From assembly GCF_900142135.1 (NCBI RefSeq), contig NZ_FQZU01000028.1:1-64000 (forward strand): a DNA stretch of 64,000 nt, written 5' to 3'. The position numbers and the translations under genes are program-made. Under the pieces are notes generated by a model that did no database searches, was not told the DNA's origin, and saw only the letters and a program-made list of their open reading frames with translations. The stretch comes from Desulfatibacillum alkenivorans DSM 16219 (GTDB lineage: Bacteria; Desulfobacterota; Desulfobacteria; Desulfobacterales; Desulfatibacillaceae). Positions 54,101-62,919 of this stretch are shown one piece after another. How positions within the stretch are numbered: position 1 is the stretch's first letter; every line of letters starts with the position of its first letter.

Positions 54101-57100
54101 GCGGTTGTGGGGCTGGTCAAAGTAACCGTAGCCTCTCCGTTCACCGTATCTGCGGTCGCAGCGGACAATGTTCCGCTTTGAGACGTAAAGTTGACGGTCA
54201 CGCCATCGGCGACTGCAGCTCCCGTGGAATCATAGATCTCAGCGGTTATTGTCGTCTCTGCAGTTCCGTTGGCAATCAGGGAGGTGCTGCCCGCGCTTAC
54301 GAGCACGCTGCCGAAAGTGCGGCTGGGCGAGTAGTAGCCGGACCAGGTGTCGTATACAGGAACGGAGTTCCCGCTGGAATCTGCGCCGTAAGCCAGTGCG
54401 TAGATGTAAACCATCTTGTTGCCGGCCGTATAGGTCGGGAACAGGATGGTGTTAACGGCAACGCCGGAAACGCCTTCATTACCCGTAACCCGGCTTCCAT
54501 TGGTATTTCCGTACTCGGCGTAGCCGATTAGATAATTGTCTGCGCAAACGCCTGCTTCAATTTGCTTGTCCAGAATCAGAGTGTTGGGAGGCGACACGCT
54601 GTAAATGGTGTATCCGCCGTTGTAATCGGAGTCATCATCTCCAACAAAGAAGGTGTCGCCGGCGTTGACGCTGCTCACATCCTCCGCCACCACAACCTGC
54701 GAACGCGCTCCCGAATCGGACACGGTAAAGCCTGCTCCGCTGACTCTGATTTCATCCAGAAGTCCGAAGTAAACCGCCGTGCCATCCGGAACCGGGCTGC
54801 CGAACTTATCGGTTACGACGGCATCCAGCAAGCGGACGGAGTTTTCACCGTAAGTTCCGAAGATCTCGTTGTGGGGGTAGAGATTGACCACCGCGGGATT
54901 GCCGGCGCCGATTACGATGTCGGAGTAAGTGGCGACAGCAGACTGTCCGCCCTGGGTGCAGGTGACCTGGATGGACACCGGGCCGGGAGAATAGCCGGAG
55001 TTGAAAGTGGCGTAGGCGATGCCGCTGGAAGTGGATTTGAGGGAAGTGGCGCCCACGCCCTCATTTCCGTCGATGTTTTCCTGGTTGTTGGGGCCGTTCA
55101 GGATTTTAAACTCTATATTATCCACAATATAGGCCGTGAACGACACTCCGGTTTCCGTTGAGCCAAAGGGATTGGCCCCGGTATTCAGCGTCACTTGGTG
55201 CTCGTTGTCGACCGAGTCGATCTCGTAGGATCCCGCGTACTCGCCCGAACTGATGACCAGGTAGTCGCCGGCGTCGTATCCGCTAGTGATAAAAGATGCG
55301 GAAGCAGACTGGAAAGTCCTTTCCGTGGCTGAAATCAAACCGTCTCCCGCCGAGTAATAGTCCTGGATGGGGTCTCCGGTTTCATCATAAACCTCGGCTG
55401 TGATGATGCAGCTTTCCGCCTTGCCCGAACCCGCAATAAACAGCGCGTCGGTATCCACGGAAAGCACAATCCGTGTGGGCAGGCCAGAAGACGAGCCCGT
55501 AGAGCCGTAGGAAATCTGCACGCCGCGATTATTGGGCGCCGGCCTGGTGGGATCTTCGTAACACAGGCCGTCCACACACACGTTGACCGTGCCGGTTTCT
55601 ATGGTGCCGGTGTTGTTTCCAAGCACGCCGATTTTGGCCACGCCGTTGGCGGTCACTTCGGTTTTGGAGGCGACGACCGTGTACACGCCGTCGTCTTCGG
55701 GGCATAACGGATAATCGTCCCAAATCCATCCTCTATCGATGGAAAAAACCACTTCCGTGCCATCAGCCACAAGGTTATTTGTCCTGTCATACACTGTGGC
55801 GTACACCCTGGCCGTATCGCCGGGGCAATAATAGGTGTAGGAAGGAATGGTCGAAGGATTGGCGTACGCGTCGATCCGGTAAGGCGCGCCCGGAACAAAG
55901 GCCACGGTCATGCTATCCACCAGCGAGGAGGACGTAGCCGTGATAAATGCCGTGGTGCCGGCCGTGGTGCTGCTGGTCAGGGTGGCCTTGGCAATGCCAT
56001 TATAGGTTTCCGCAGTCACGGAGTTGCCGCCGCCGGACCCGGCTCCTATATAAGTCAAATCTCCTTGCGTGGTGACAAAGGTCACTACCGTGCCGTCTTC
56101 TACGGGATTTCCGGCATTATCCGTAAGTTCGGCCCACAAGGAAATATTAGATGTTCCGTCGGCCACCAGTTCCGGCACGTTACCACTGACTTGTGTGCCG
56201 TCGATATAAGCGGTGAGAATCAAGGACGAAATGACAAGGTCTTGCAGGACCATTGTTTTGTTGCCTGTAATGCCTTGCCCGCAGGTGGCGGTGATAAGGT
56301 AAGTCCCGCCCGTGCTGGAGGCGATATAGGTAACAGTTACGTAGCCGTTTTCGTCCGTAGTGTCGGCAACGGGGACTACTCTTCCGCCGCCGGCTTCCAC
56401 GGAAAACTGCACCGTTGTGTCAGGCACCGGGTTGGCGTTGGCGTCCAGCACCAATGCCGTCACGTTTGCTGTGCTCTCGCCGTCGGCGACCATATTTGAG
56501 GTGGAAAGGGATACGGCGACGCTTGCCGGCGCTCCCGCCACAAAGTCCACGTCCACGGTGCCCGTTACGCCTCCCACGTCCGCCCGGACAGTGGTCGAGC
56601 CCACCAACTGGGCGCTGTAGAGTCTAACCGTTGCTATGCCGCCGCTGGTGACGGTGTTATAGGTAGCGGTTCCGCCGTTTCCTACAGTGGCGTCAAGAGT
56701 TCCGGAGGTGGTCGTAAACGTGACGGCCACGCCGTCCCCCATAAGATTGTCGTATTGGTCGTAAACCGTGGCGGTAATCGTGGTGTGGGACGCCCCGTCC
56801 GCCACAATGGAGTCGCTGGCCGCGGCGACGTTAACATTTGCAGGCTCCGTCTGCAAAACGTTGATGGTCACCGGAGTGTCGCCTTCCACGCTCTGATAGG
56901 TGGCTTGCACAGTGTAGCTTCCCGGATTGTCGGAAGGTACGCTGAAGTTGACGGAAGCCATGCCGTTGTTTGTGGTTGCGCTGGAAGAGGACAACACCGT
57001 TCCAATGGAGGCGTTGTTGGGATCAAGCGCATAGAAATAAATGGTCGTGCCGTCGGCGACCGGGTTGTGTCCGATGGCCGCCGGTCCGTAATTGTCCGTT

Positions 57101-59208
57101 ACCGAGCATCTTATGGCGATTTCGGCCCCGCTGCCCTGATACGCAGTAATGGACGTGCGTTCAAAGGCGATGTGCGCAGGAGGTCCGGGAATGTAGGTCA
57201 GGTCAATGTCTTCGGAAATGCTGTCTACGGTCGCTTCTACGTTTTCAGTCCCAACATAGAGGCTGGATGTCAAAGTGACGGAAGCCTCTCCATTGGAGTT
57301 GACTGTGCCCACTCCGCCATTGGACAAGGTTCCGGAAAAAGCCGTGAAATTCACCGTGGTTCCCTGCGGCACAAAGTTGCCGTACTTGTCGGTGACCGTG
57401 GCTGTAATGAGGCACGTGTCGAGACCGCTGGCCGTCAACGTGGTTTTGCTGGCTTGCAGGGAGATGTTGGCCGCCTGAGCGGCGACTACCGTAATGTCCA
57501 CCTGGTTGGATACGATGGTTTCGGAATATTTTCCCAAAATCGAATAAACATCAGGATCCAAAGCCGAAGAGAACGTGGCCTCGACCACGCCGTCGGCGGT
57601 TTGCAGGCTGTCCGACGTAATGGGCGACGGAGTCACCGTTGCGTTGCTTGAATCCAGCACCGTAAAGTAGACGGTAGCGCCGTCTTCAACGATATTGCCG
57701 AACTGATCCTTGACAACCAGGGTCAAATCAGCGTTGTCCGTTCCGTAGGAGTCCAAGGTGATCGTGTCGGAAGACAAAGCCAGTTGGAAAGGGCTGCCTG
57801 GAACAAAGGACAAGGTGATGTCCGTAGCGTCCACTCCGTTGCACTCGGCGCCGACAGTCACTGTCGGCACGGTCTGGTTGGAGCTGGACAAGGTCACCTG
57901 GGCTTCACCGTCGGCGTCCGTCACGGCCGAAGCGGCGCTAAGGGTTCCGGCGTCGGTGGTGAAATTGACCGTCGCGCCCACAACAGGCTTATCGTATTCA
58001 TCCGTCACTTCCACTGTCAGGGTGACGGTATTGCCGCCGACCTCAACCGACGAGGCGGAAGCGCTAAGCGTCACGCCGCTGGTTGCGCCCGTGATGGGAT
58101 CGATCCAGCTGTAACTTCCGGAAGGAAGCACCGTGACCGTCGTTGCATCGGCGGTGTTTCCGTTGGGATCCAGAACAATGACCTGCAAGGGATTGCCGTC
58201 AACCGGCTGAGGCACGTTGGAAATAGTAATGGGATCTAACGAACCCACTTCAATCACCTGATCGCCGACCAGGATGAGATCGCCGGAAGAGGCGTTGATG
58301 TCGTCGAGATTGACGCGCAGCGTGCCAGGCTTGACGCCGCTTTCGTCAAAAACGCCGTAAAGACCGCCCTTGGTAATGGGCATATTTCCGGCGACTGAAT
58401 CGCCGATGGTGTATCCTGTATCTTTCCATGTGTGCGATTCCGGATCAAAATACAGAACCTTTTCGGTAGTCCAGTTGCTCGGGTTGGGCAGAGCCAGGGT
58501 TCCGGGGTTGCCGAGACTTCTCAGCATGGCCGGTGAAACATGGACGAGCACGTAAGGCGCCTGCACGCCCAGGGTGGCGTTCAACCCGGTCTCCCTGCTA
58601 TCCACGCTGGGAAGATCGCACGGCAGAGGCGCGTTGACGTCGTAATTCTCCACCCTGAAATCAGCCTTGTTCACGTTGGCGAGACCGGAAGCGCCAAGCA
58701 GCCTGTAGACGCCGCTGATTTGGGCGACCATGGTTAGGGTGGCAAACTCTCCGTTCACGGTATTGGAATTGAGAGTAAAGGCCTCCGTAGCCAAATGCTC
58801 CACATAAGGCAAAGTGGCGCCGGGCATAAACAGGAAAAGCTCCATATCGGAGCTGCCGACCGTGAAGTTTTTATAGGATGTTCCGTAGGCGTCGTTGGTG
58901 GTGGCGACCACAATGGTGTGATCTCCAGCCTTCAAGTCTTCCGTTTCAAAACTCCCGTCACTCCCATCCGCTTCCACAGGGTTGGAAAACAGCAGTGCTG
59001 TGGAGTTTGTAATATCCGCTCCAGTCGCGCCGTAAAAGGTGCCTGCTACTGTGGGATTTTCGACGACGGTTCCGCCGCCGCCGCCATCGTCGCCGCCGCC
59101 TCCGCCGGAATCGGATGCGCCGCTCCCCCCCGGGCCGCAGGCAGTAAAGAATAGGAAAATGATCCCCAGCAAAAGCAACAACGCTGAGCGAAGATTGAAT
59201 TTCTTCAT
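48199..59208 (-). CDS. Giant exported lipoprotein with Ig-like domains, beta-propeller and a nine-copy repeat
   Basis: The 3,669-residue protein begins with a lipoprotein signal (SALLLLLGIIFLFFTAC) and a Gly/Asp linker. From about 350 to 2,450 come roughly 18 invasin-like (Big_1 type) Ig-like domains with the recurring ADG...T.TA.V.D..GNPV.DGT pattern. From about 2,459 a BNR/sortilin-like propeller follows, its blades marked by YIGTNGGGVYKSNDGGASW, VIYAGTQTGVYRSANGG, IIYAGTEDAGLW, LLYAATIYYEG and AIFAGGQGIHLYKAADG. Nine copies of a 55-60 residue motif (ATF..DGF.AGD..I.SG.DAG.Y.I) occur: two in Ig-like domains (about 1,296 and 1,502) and seven between blades three and four (about 2,603-3,149). 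ATG 59208 follows GAGGACACT; upstream in-frame codons lack a signal peptide. It lies directly downstream of pilQ. Confidence 0.9.
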   Translation of the reverse strand: MKKFNLRSALLLLLGIIFLFFTACGPGGSGASDSGGGGGDDGGGGGTVVENPTVAGTFYGATGADITNSTALLFSNPVEADGSDGSFETEDLKAGDHTIVVATTNDAYGTSYKNFTVGSSDMELFLFMPGATLPYVEHLATEAFTLNSNTVNGEFATLTMVAQISGVYRLLGASGLANVNKADFRVENYDVNAPLPCDLPSVDSRETGLNATLGVQAPYVLVHVSPAMLRSLGNPGTLALPNPSNWTTEKVLYFDPESHTWKDTGYTIGDSVAGNMPITKGGLYGVFDESGVKPGTLRVNLDDINASSGDLILVGDQVIEVGSLDPITISNVPQPVDGNPLQVIVLDPNGNTADATTVTVLPSGSYSWIDPITGATSGVTLSASASSVEVGGNTVTLTVEVTDEYDKPVVGATVNFTTDAGTLSAASAVTDADGEAQVTLSSSNQTVPTVTVGAECNGVDATDITLSFVPGSPFQLALSSDTITLDSYGTDNADLTLVVKDQFGNIVEDGATVYFTVLDSSNATVTPSPITSDSLQTADGVVEATFSSALDPDVYSILGKYSETIVSNQVDITVVAAQAANISLQASKTTLTASGLDTCLITATVTDKYGNFVPQGTTVNFTAFSGTLSNGGVGTVNSNGEASVTLTSSLYVGTENVEATVDSISEDIDLTYIPGPPAHIAFERTSITAYQGSGAEIAIRCSVTDNYGPAAIGHNPVADGTTIYFYALDPNNASIGTVLSSSSATTNNGMASVNFSVPSDNPGSYTVQATYQSVEGDTPVTINVLQTEPANVNVAAASDSIVADGASHTTITATVYDQYDNLMGDGVAVTFTTTSGTLDATVGNGGTATYNTVTSGGIATVRLYSAQLVGSTTVRADVGGVTGTVDVDFVAGAPASVAVSLSTSNMVADGESTANVTALVLDANANPVPDTTVQFSVEAGGGRVVPVADTTDENGYVTVTYIASSTGGTYLITATCGQGITGNKTMVLQDLVISSLILTAYIDGTQVSGNVPELVADGTSNISLWAELTDNAGNPVEDGTVVTFVTTQGDLTYIGAGSGGGNSVTAETYNGIAKATLTSSTTAGTTAFITATSSSLVDSMTVAFVPGAPYRIDAYANPSTIPSYTYYCPGDTARVYATVYDRTNNLVADGTEVVFSIDRGWIWDDYPLCPEDDGVYTVVASKTEVTANGVAKIGVLGNNTGTIETGTVNVCVDGLCYEDPTRPAPNNRGVQISYGSTGSSSGLPTRIVLSVDTDALFIAGSGKAESCIITAEVYDETGDPIQDYYSAGDGLISATERTFQSASASFITSGYDAGDYLVISSGEYAGSYEIDSVDNEHQVTLNTGANPFGSTETGVSFTAYIVDNIEFKILNGPNNQENIDGNEGVGATSLKSTSSGIAYATFNSGYSPGPVSIQVTCTQGGQSAVATYSDIVIGAGNPAVVNLYPHNEIFGTYGENSVRLLDAVVTDKFGSPVPDGTAVYFGLLDEIRVSGAGFTVSDSGARSQVVVAEDVSSVNAGDTFFVGDDDSDYNGGYTIYSVSPPNTLILDKQIEAGVCADNYLIGYAEYGNTNGSRVTGNEGVSGVAVNTILFPTYTAGNKMVYIYALAYGADSSGNSVPVYDTWSGYYSPSRTFGSVLVSAGSTSLIANGTAETTITAEIYDSTGAAVADGVTVNFTSQSGTLSAATADTVNGEATVTLTSPTTAGVDSITACVQGVCGELDVTYKADEVSTLSLSLTPSNLTADGESTSVVEVVARDANFNLVEGVTVNFTADYGTLSSGAAQTNSQGYATVTFTAPSSVPAGSQAVVTAKTSNGTTATGNIALVAASVETVELTSGVSEIVANGASSALVTATVLDNNENAVPDGTTVTFTTSAGTLNDSTSTTPVANQTSYDVTTVNGVAKVLLYSATNLGTATVNAVAGGIGDSISISFIPGPPAKVSVSATPSSLTADGASQSLIKATVLDANDNPVADGETITFSVTQDGGSLDSLTRQTVGGIASVTYTAPASVPGTQVRVYASSTSGDSGNVIIELTGPSIASVSLEVDPTSLPADGSSTATIFATITLSGGGAAPDGTTVNFEIFSGGGQLSATSATTSGGIAQVELTADSNAGTAVIKAECGGRTAEVDVEYEPGSVSVSVEQNSLLGTGEETTEIRVLLAKADGSVITVPQTVTFTLSDLSMGQLSHTTGNTSAPDFDEFNSCVFTGGTKGGTVEVIAKWTTSGVEVTGSAIIDIQPPPAFLQLASGYPLPASINIKGTGGQTTSQLVFNVLDSVGDLVADGYIIDFEIGDGAGGGEQVIPTTAMTSSGQVGTILQSGWASGTVNVKATYHHDRTVNISASKVTITNGPPVGEGLNMSPEYNNISGIKITQLEDLMQVTANDKYNNRIPEGSAIFFATYGTGGMLASGSAFTDSEGKASDTLISTASAPTQGWVSVTAEATNGGRTTQVTSMAFSPTSPDTNMYIGTNGGGVYKSNDGGASWTNVSIPSGISTRQRAWLDPYVNDVCVDPDDANTVFAATGYNGDGALYRSLSGGNEWNSNNSEEVFGCFNRNSEVTSVLCDGGGSDWVWVGTQSNGLWYTLDGSAEPNITWVQAGLSSALKSFSADDGVTANGSDILTSASATFQTNDFGAGDTVVISTGDDAGTYTVASVVSETEIQLNTALNHDTSPGAVTTGGASVQGGSAVLVDGEATFDASGFEAGDSITIFGGNDAGTYSIQSVDSETQLTLDADFTATVGDVMDGSDGQQISGQVVFTSATAKFVDEGFAANDRLIITSGDDIGMYIINTVVDNNTVYLDKAFTSTYADPITGNDAQTAVGSATISLPNTDLYDLIEAGYYVALTSGNDLGAYTVVSLASASSLVLNANMTTAANDVDYMLFYGKANPDQNNNGVYRKNGSNQVVFYSDTATFLTDGFKADDILLIESGSYTGAYSILGVLSEKTLLLQENVAPVVVEETGLNYTLFHNENSVSYKAYHRQTGYSTASDNSYWSNVTNGFSVYGSAVINASGSTFVTDGYEVGDIVTINSGSDAGVYTIVDLTESSITLDRELTQVCGPVFTAEDLQTTAGSPIVRSSEATFVSDGFEAGDAFVIATGADLGNYSIVEVIDQTQVRLDANMSTTALDGNITYRVYHACDSVDFNLYHVGLTSITYVANHLSTLVSFTVTSNDVTGTDAGPQVRDGKWVRDIIKVDGSGSTAVIYAGTQTGVYRSANGGQTWNFLKDSFEGSTIKTLDGTKIGNDEIIYAGTEDAGLWIYVYDTVGETGVWHNYTDGLDRALLVTSPEADVDNIGNGTLSDMSVTDDSVTEFWTLTCTTANPGAGIFSLVGTVSGAQPDVDISAGAYTCPYLELTLNPGAIDFEVGDTFTFNTVRDDGSSVTDIVVDMDNELLYAATIYYEGSDVYHEVGNLKVVDIDPLTGLPVGDWRDATTGLAQFDPPDDKTLFAIHTIALSNSPGPGGTPQAIFAGGQGIHLYKAADGVTTTGTTDLSTGDVYWGASENGLDNTIMTRRVILFSGEVGFQAYNEASETLYAIGGASIITPTTTSDWAEVKAVGDSSRTVEFTFYVQDINGNPPIVGTTVMLRTYKLEEGDYKEIDTITLKTYGDDLISGGTWRDPTNEDTNIPFTYTINFGDPIVKVEFILTQSASCNTEPVESPGCNGGNETLTYTYR

Positions 59209-59333
59209 GGGAGTGTCCTCACATTCGGATTGGTGTATACCCTCATGAACCTCCAGCCCCTGGCAATGGCCCTGGATGTCCTGTAAACTTGCATCACTTG
59301 AGTGCGCCATAATATGATCCCGGCATTTCATAG

Positions 59334-61868
59334 TTATTGGATTTCCTCCAACTCGACAATAGTAGGAGTAATGAACACCAACAATTCTTCCCGTTCCTCG
59401 GACTTTGTGGAATTCTTAAAAAGCCATCCAAGCACGGGAACATCGATCAATCCGGGCCATCCGCCCACATCATCCCTGAAAGTCGTCTTGATAATGCCGC
59501 CGATAACAACCGTGTCGCCGTCATTGACCAGCAATTCGGTATCCACTTCTTTCGTGTTGAAGGATTGTTCCTCCGAAATAACCGCGCCCACGTCGTTCTT
59601 TTCCACGGTCATCTTCATGGAAACCCGGCGATCCTGGGTCACGTGCGGCGTGACTTCCAACTGCAGGTCCACCGCCTTGTACACGATAACGGTATTGCCG
59701 TCCCCGTCAAACTGCTTGATGGGATAGTCGATGCCCTGCTTGATCGTGGCCGGCTTGTTGTCCAAGGTCCTGATTTTGGGAGAGGAGACGATTTTGATTT
59801 CGCCCCTGCTCTCTGCTGCGTTCAACGTGGCGTTCAGCGAAAGCGGCGTCAGGCCAAGCAACCGGGTGAAGTTAAAACCAAATGTATTGTTGCCGTAGTC
59901 ATCGGTCTCCGTAGGATAGTTGACCGACCAGTTGTATCCGTAAGTGCCGCCCAACACGTCATACCCGCGCTGGGGGCCGACCCCTTCCCTGGAATCCCCG
60001 GGTTGAATGCCGGATTCGCCGTTCCAAGCAAGCCCGATGCTTCTGGAAAAGGTGGTCTGAGCCTCCACGACCCTGGCCTCTATTTGAACCTGGGCGGTAA
60101 CTCTGTCCAGGCGGCTGACGATGTCTCTGGCTCGTTTGATTCTGTCCTTAATGTCAATCATTATAATGGTATTGGTTCTAATGTCAACGTCTACTGAACC
60201 GCGATCAGGAGATTTAACTGCTTCCACATGCTTGATAAGATCGCTGGCGTCCGTGTAATTGACTGGTATGAACTCCGTGATCATGGGCTCCAAGGCCTGC
60301 TGCTGCAATTCATTTTGCATCTGCTGGTTCTTGGTTTCCGTGAGCGTTTTGATCCTGTCTATGTTGGCCTGCTCCCTGGCCCTTTCGGCCGCAGCCTCCT
60401 CATCCAGCACGGATTGGGGCGCGATCCGGATTACGTCCTTGATTTTCTGCATGCCCAACTGGTTCATCTTGAGCACCAGATGCAGGACCTGGTCCCAGGG
60501 CACGGGTTTTTCGAGAGTGAGGGTGACCTCCCCTTCCACGTCCCGGTCAATGGCGAAGTTCAGGCCGCTGACTTCTTTAAGAATTCTAAAAACGTTCTTG
60601 ATGTCGGTCTTGTAAAAATCCAGGGCGATTTTTTCGCCGGTGTAAACGATTTCGGTCTTGGCTGAGCCGGTCCGCAGTTCCTGGGAGATGGCGTCCATAA
60701 AGTCCAGAGACTGCTTCGGCCCTGCGCCTTCCTCAAAGCCCTCATAATCGGCCAGGTCTCCGCCCATCATGTCGTCGCCGGCCATGGAGGCCGCTTCACC
60801 GGGTCCGGGCAAGGGCTCTTCCTGGCGCATAATGCTTTCCCACCTGGGCAAGGCCGCCTGGGCCAGGGGCCTGGGAGGAATGTCCGACGCTTCCAGATGC
60901 AGCAATATGCCCTGGTCGGTCTGCTCCACATGGTAAGCCACCATCTGGCGCAGTTCCACGGACACCGCCGTGTCTTTGGGGCCTCTGGCGTACGGTACGA
61001 TCCGGTCTGCAGCGCTTTCAAAACGCGTGGTGATGAGGGGGCGCTGCTGCTCTTTGGGAACCTGCACGCCGGGAAGCTCCACCACTAGACGTTTTTCCGC
61101 GGGACGGGTCACCTTATACTGAACCGGCTGGGAGACCTCGATCTTGATGGAGGACCTGCCGGCGGGCTCCTGCAGGAAGTTGACCCCTGTGAGCCACACG
61201 GGACCGGTGGGCGCGGGAACGGGCGCGGAAACCACTTCCTTGAACTCGGCGGCCTCTTCAGGGCTGTCCTCAGCCCCGGCCCCCCGGAAGGTTTCTTCCA
61301 TGGTCTGGGATGCGGCTGCGCCTTCGGAAGTCCCGGCGGCTTGAACGGCCGCCGGCTCAGAGGCCGGGAGCACGTCTTCCTCCACAGGCTCCTCTCTGCC
61401 CAAAAGCACGTACAACGCGCCGTCTTCCTTCTTGATTTCGTAAGGCAGCTCCCTGGACAGGCTGATTTCCACCCTGGCGGAAATCATCTGGCCGTCCGCC
61501 TGGGTAGCCATGACGTTCTTCACCAAAGGAGAGGCAGGCTGGAGAGTGGCGGGAAGGTTTGCAGCCAAGGCGGTTTCGGGAAAGTATAAGACCACCCCAT
61601 TGTTAAAGGGCGACTTAACCGCCGTGTACATCAGGTTGGCATTTCCCCGGATGAGGACGGAGGCCACATTTTCATCGCCTCCCACGGAGATTCCCGTAAT
61701 TTCCCTTTGAGCCTCGGGAACCGCCGCAGTCTCCTCCACCGGAGCCGCAACCTCAGGCTCCTGAGGCTTTACCTGGTCCTGCTTCACCGAACATCCGTAA
61801 ACGCCCGGAATTAAAAGTGCAGCAACCAGTGCTCCCACAACGAGTTGTTTAAACCTTCTACGTCCCAT
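59334..61868 (-). CDS. pilQ: Type IV pilus secretin PilQ
   Basis: The 844-residue protein has a lipoprotein-style signal (ALLIPGVYGC), two AMIN domains (about 55-135 and 225-310) that bind peptidoglycan, an STN domain (about 411-480), a secretin N1-type domain (about 540-620) and the C-terminal secretin beta-domain (about 690-840) ending with GWLFKNSTKSEEREELLVFI. It forms the outer-membrane ring through which the pilus exits. A long low-complexity stretch rich in Pro, Ala and Glu lies between the AMIN domains. It starts one base after pilP, and is preceded by pilO and pilN in the usual order. Confidence 0.95.
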   Translation of the reverse strand: MGRRRFKQLVVGALVAALLIPGVYGCSVKQDQVKPQEPEVAAPVEETAAVPEAQREITGISVGGDENVASVLIRGNANLMYTAVKSPFNNGVVLYFPETALAANLPATLQPASPLVKNVMATQADGQMISARVEISLSRELPYEIKKEDGALYVLLGREEPVEEDVLPASEPAAVQAAGTSEGAAASQTMEETFRGAGAEDSPEEAAEFKEVVSAPVPAPTGPVWLTGVNFLQEPAGRSSIKIEVSQPVQYKVTRPAEKRLVVELPGVQVPKEQQRPLITTRFESAADRIVPYARGPKDTAVSVELRQMVAYHVEQTDQGILLHLEASDIPPRPLAQAALPRWESIMRQEEPLPGPGEAASMAGDDMMGGDLADYEGFEEGAGPKQSLDFMDAISQELRTGSAKTEIVYTGEKIALDFYKTDIKNVFRILKEVSGLNFAIDRDVEGEVTLTLEKPVPWDQVLHLVLKMNQLGMQKIKDVIRIAPQSVLDEEAAAERAREQANIDRIKTLTETKNQQMQNELQQQALEPMITEFIPVNYTDASDLIKHVEAVKSPDRGSVDVDIRTNTIIMIDIKDRIKRARDIVSRLDRVTAQVQIEARVVEAQTTFSRSIGLAWNGESGIQPGDSREGVGPQRGYDVLGGTYGYNWSVNYPTETDDYGNNTFGFNFTRLLGLTPLSLNATLNAAESRGEIKIVSSPKIRTLDNKPATIKQGIDYPIKQFDGDGNTVIVYKAVDLQLEVTPHVTQDRRVSMKMTVEKNDVGAVISEEQSFNTKEVDTELLVNDGDTVVIGGIIKTTFRDDVGGWPGLIDVPVLGWLFKNSTKSEEREELLVFITPTIVELEEIQ

Positions 61869-61869
61869 G

Positions 61870-62919
61870 TTAAAAGTCCCCGGCTGATTTCTGTAGGCTT
61901 AGCTGCCGCTTATTAATAATAATGTTGCCGAACATGTCTTCTTCTTCCACATCAACCACCACTTTATTGTTCTGGAGGTCGATTTCGGACACCGTACCGC
62001 CTTCATTGCCGATGTAGGTGCCCTTTCTGATTATAAACCCCTTGGCGCCGTCAGGGATCTGCACCAGGGCCAAGGCTTCGCGCTTCATCCGCATGATGGC
62101 CACCAGATCCAGGGAGTTAAGGGGATATTTCTCAATAGGCGTTTGGATGGGCCGAGGCTGTCTGATGGGAGGCCTTTTAACGGCCACCTGGGGGCCTTCA
62201 TCCGGCGTGTCCACGATGGCGGGCTCCGGCGCCTTTTCCGGCTTGTCAGTCAAGGGCCTGAAAGGGTTGAGCTTGGCGCCCCGAACATATCTGTAATTTT
62301 CCAGTGCAGTAGCCACGTCTACGCCCTCCTCTTCGGATTCCGGTTCCGCCCCGACGTCTTCCGCGCCGATCTTGATATTTGGCATGGCAATGGGCTGTTC
62401 CGCCGGGGGCGTTTTTTCCTTCTGCGCAACCGGCGGAGGCGTTACAGGCTGTTCCGGGGCCGCTGCAACAGGTTCTTCCGGCGGCGCCGGAGTTTCCTGG
62501 GGCGGCTCCACGGGAGCCGGCGGCCTGGCTGCCGGCGGCCTGGGAGACACTTTCATGCTCACGCCGTTTTGTTCAGGCTGGGCCTCCGGAAGCGTTCCGG
62601 ACGGCCTGGACACCTTCATGCTCACGCCGGAAGGGGCCGGTTGGACCGGCGGCTTCGAGACCTTCATGCTCACGCCGGATTGCTCCTCCACTGCGTTGAC
62701 CGAAACGGCGTTGGCAAGAGCCTGGGAGGCCAAGTCCGGACGCGCCTCCACTTTCATGGATACGGAGGCGGGGCCGGGCGTAAACTCCGGCGTTGCGGCA
62801 TAGACCGGGGTAAAAAGCAGAACCGCCCCTGCAGCTAAAGCAGCTGCTCCGGGCGCCATAGGCTTTCCCGCCAGTCTCCCCTGCTCACTATTTTTTGCTT
62901 GTTTTCTTTTTGTTCGCAT
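61870..62919 (-). CDS. pilP: Type IV pilus assembly protein PilP with repeat-bearing N-terminal extension
   Basis: The 349-residue protein is about twice the usual PilP length. The C-terminal part (about 215-349) is the PilP fold: LNPFRPL, PLNSLDLVAIMR and VSEIDLQNNKVVVDVEEEDM, which couples the PilNO inner-membrane complex to PilQ. The N-terminal half contains a signal or anchor segment (AALAAGAVLLFTPVYA) and four SMKV repeats (ASVSMKV, SGVSMKVSKP, SGVSMKVSRP, NGVSMKVSPRP) in a Pro-rich linker. The start codon lies inside pilO (32-base overlap) behind GAGGCGACAG. The extension probably spans periplasm as a flexible tether; that is inferred. Confidence 0.88.
   Translation of the reverse strand: MRTKRKQAKNSEQGRLAGKPMAPGAAALAAGAVLLFTPVYAATPEFTPGPASVSMKVEARPDLASQALANAVSVNAVEEQSGVSMKVSKPPVQPAPSGVSMKVSRPSGTLPEAQPEQNGVSMKVSPRPPAARPPAPVEPPQETPAPPEEPVAAAPEQPVTPPPVAQKEKTPPAEQPIAMPNIKIGAEDVGAEPESEEEGVDVATALENYRYVRGAKLNPFRPLTDKPEKAPEPAIVDTPDEGPQVAVKRPPIRQPRPIQTPIEKYPLNSLDLVAIMRMKREALALVQIPDGAKGFIIRKGTYIGNEGGTVSEIDLQNNKVVVDVEEEDMFGNIIINKRQLSLQKSAGDF

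Noticed and set aside
48199-59208. Repeat array of CRISPR or phage tail type in the giant gene
   Set aside because: Repeats are protein-level and imperfect, with an intact reading frame and lipoprotein signal; no spacers and no cas genes.
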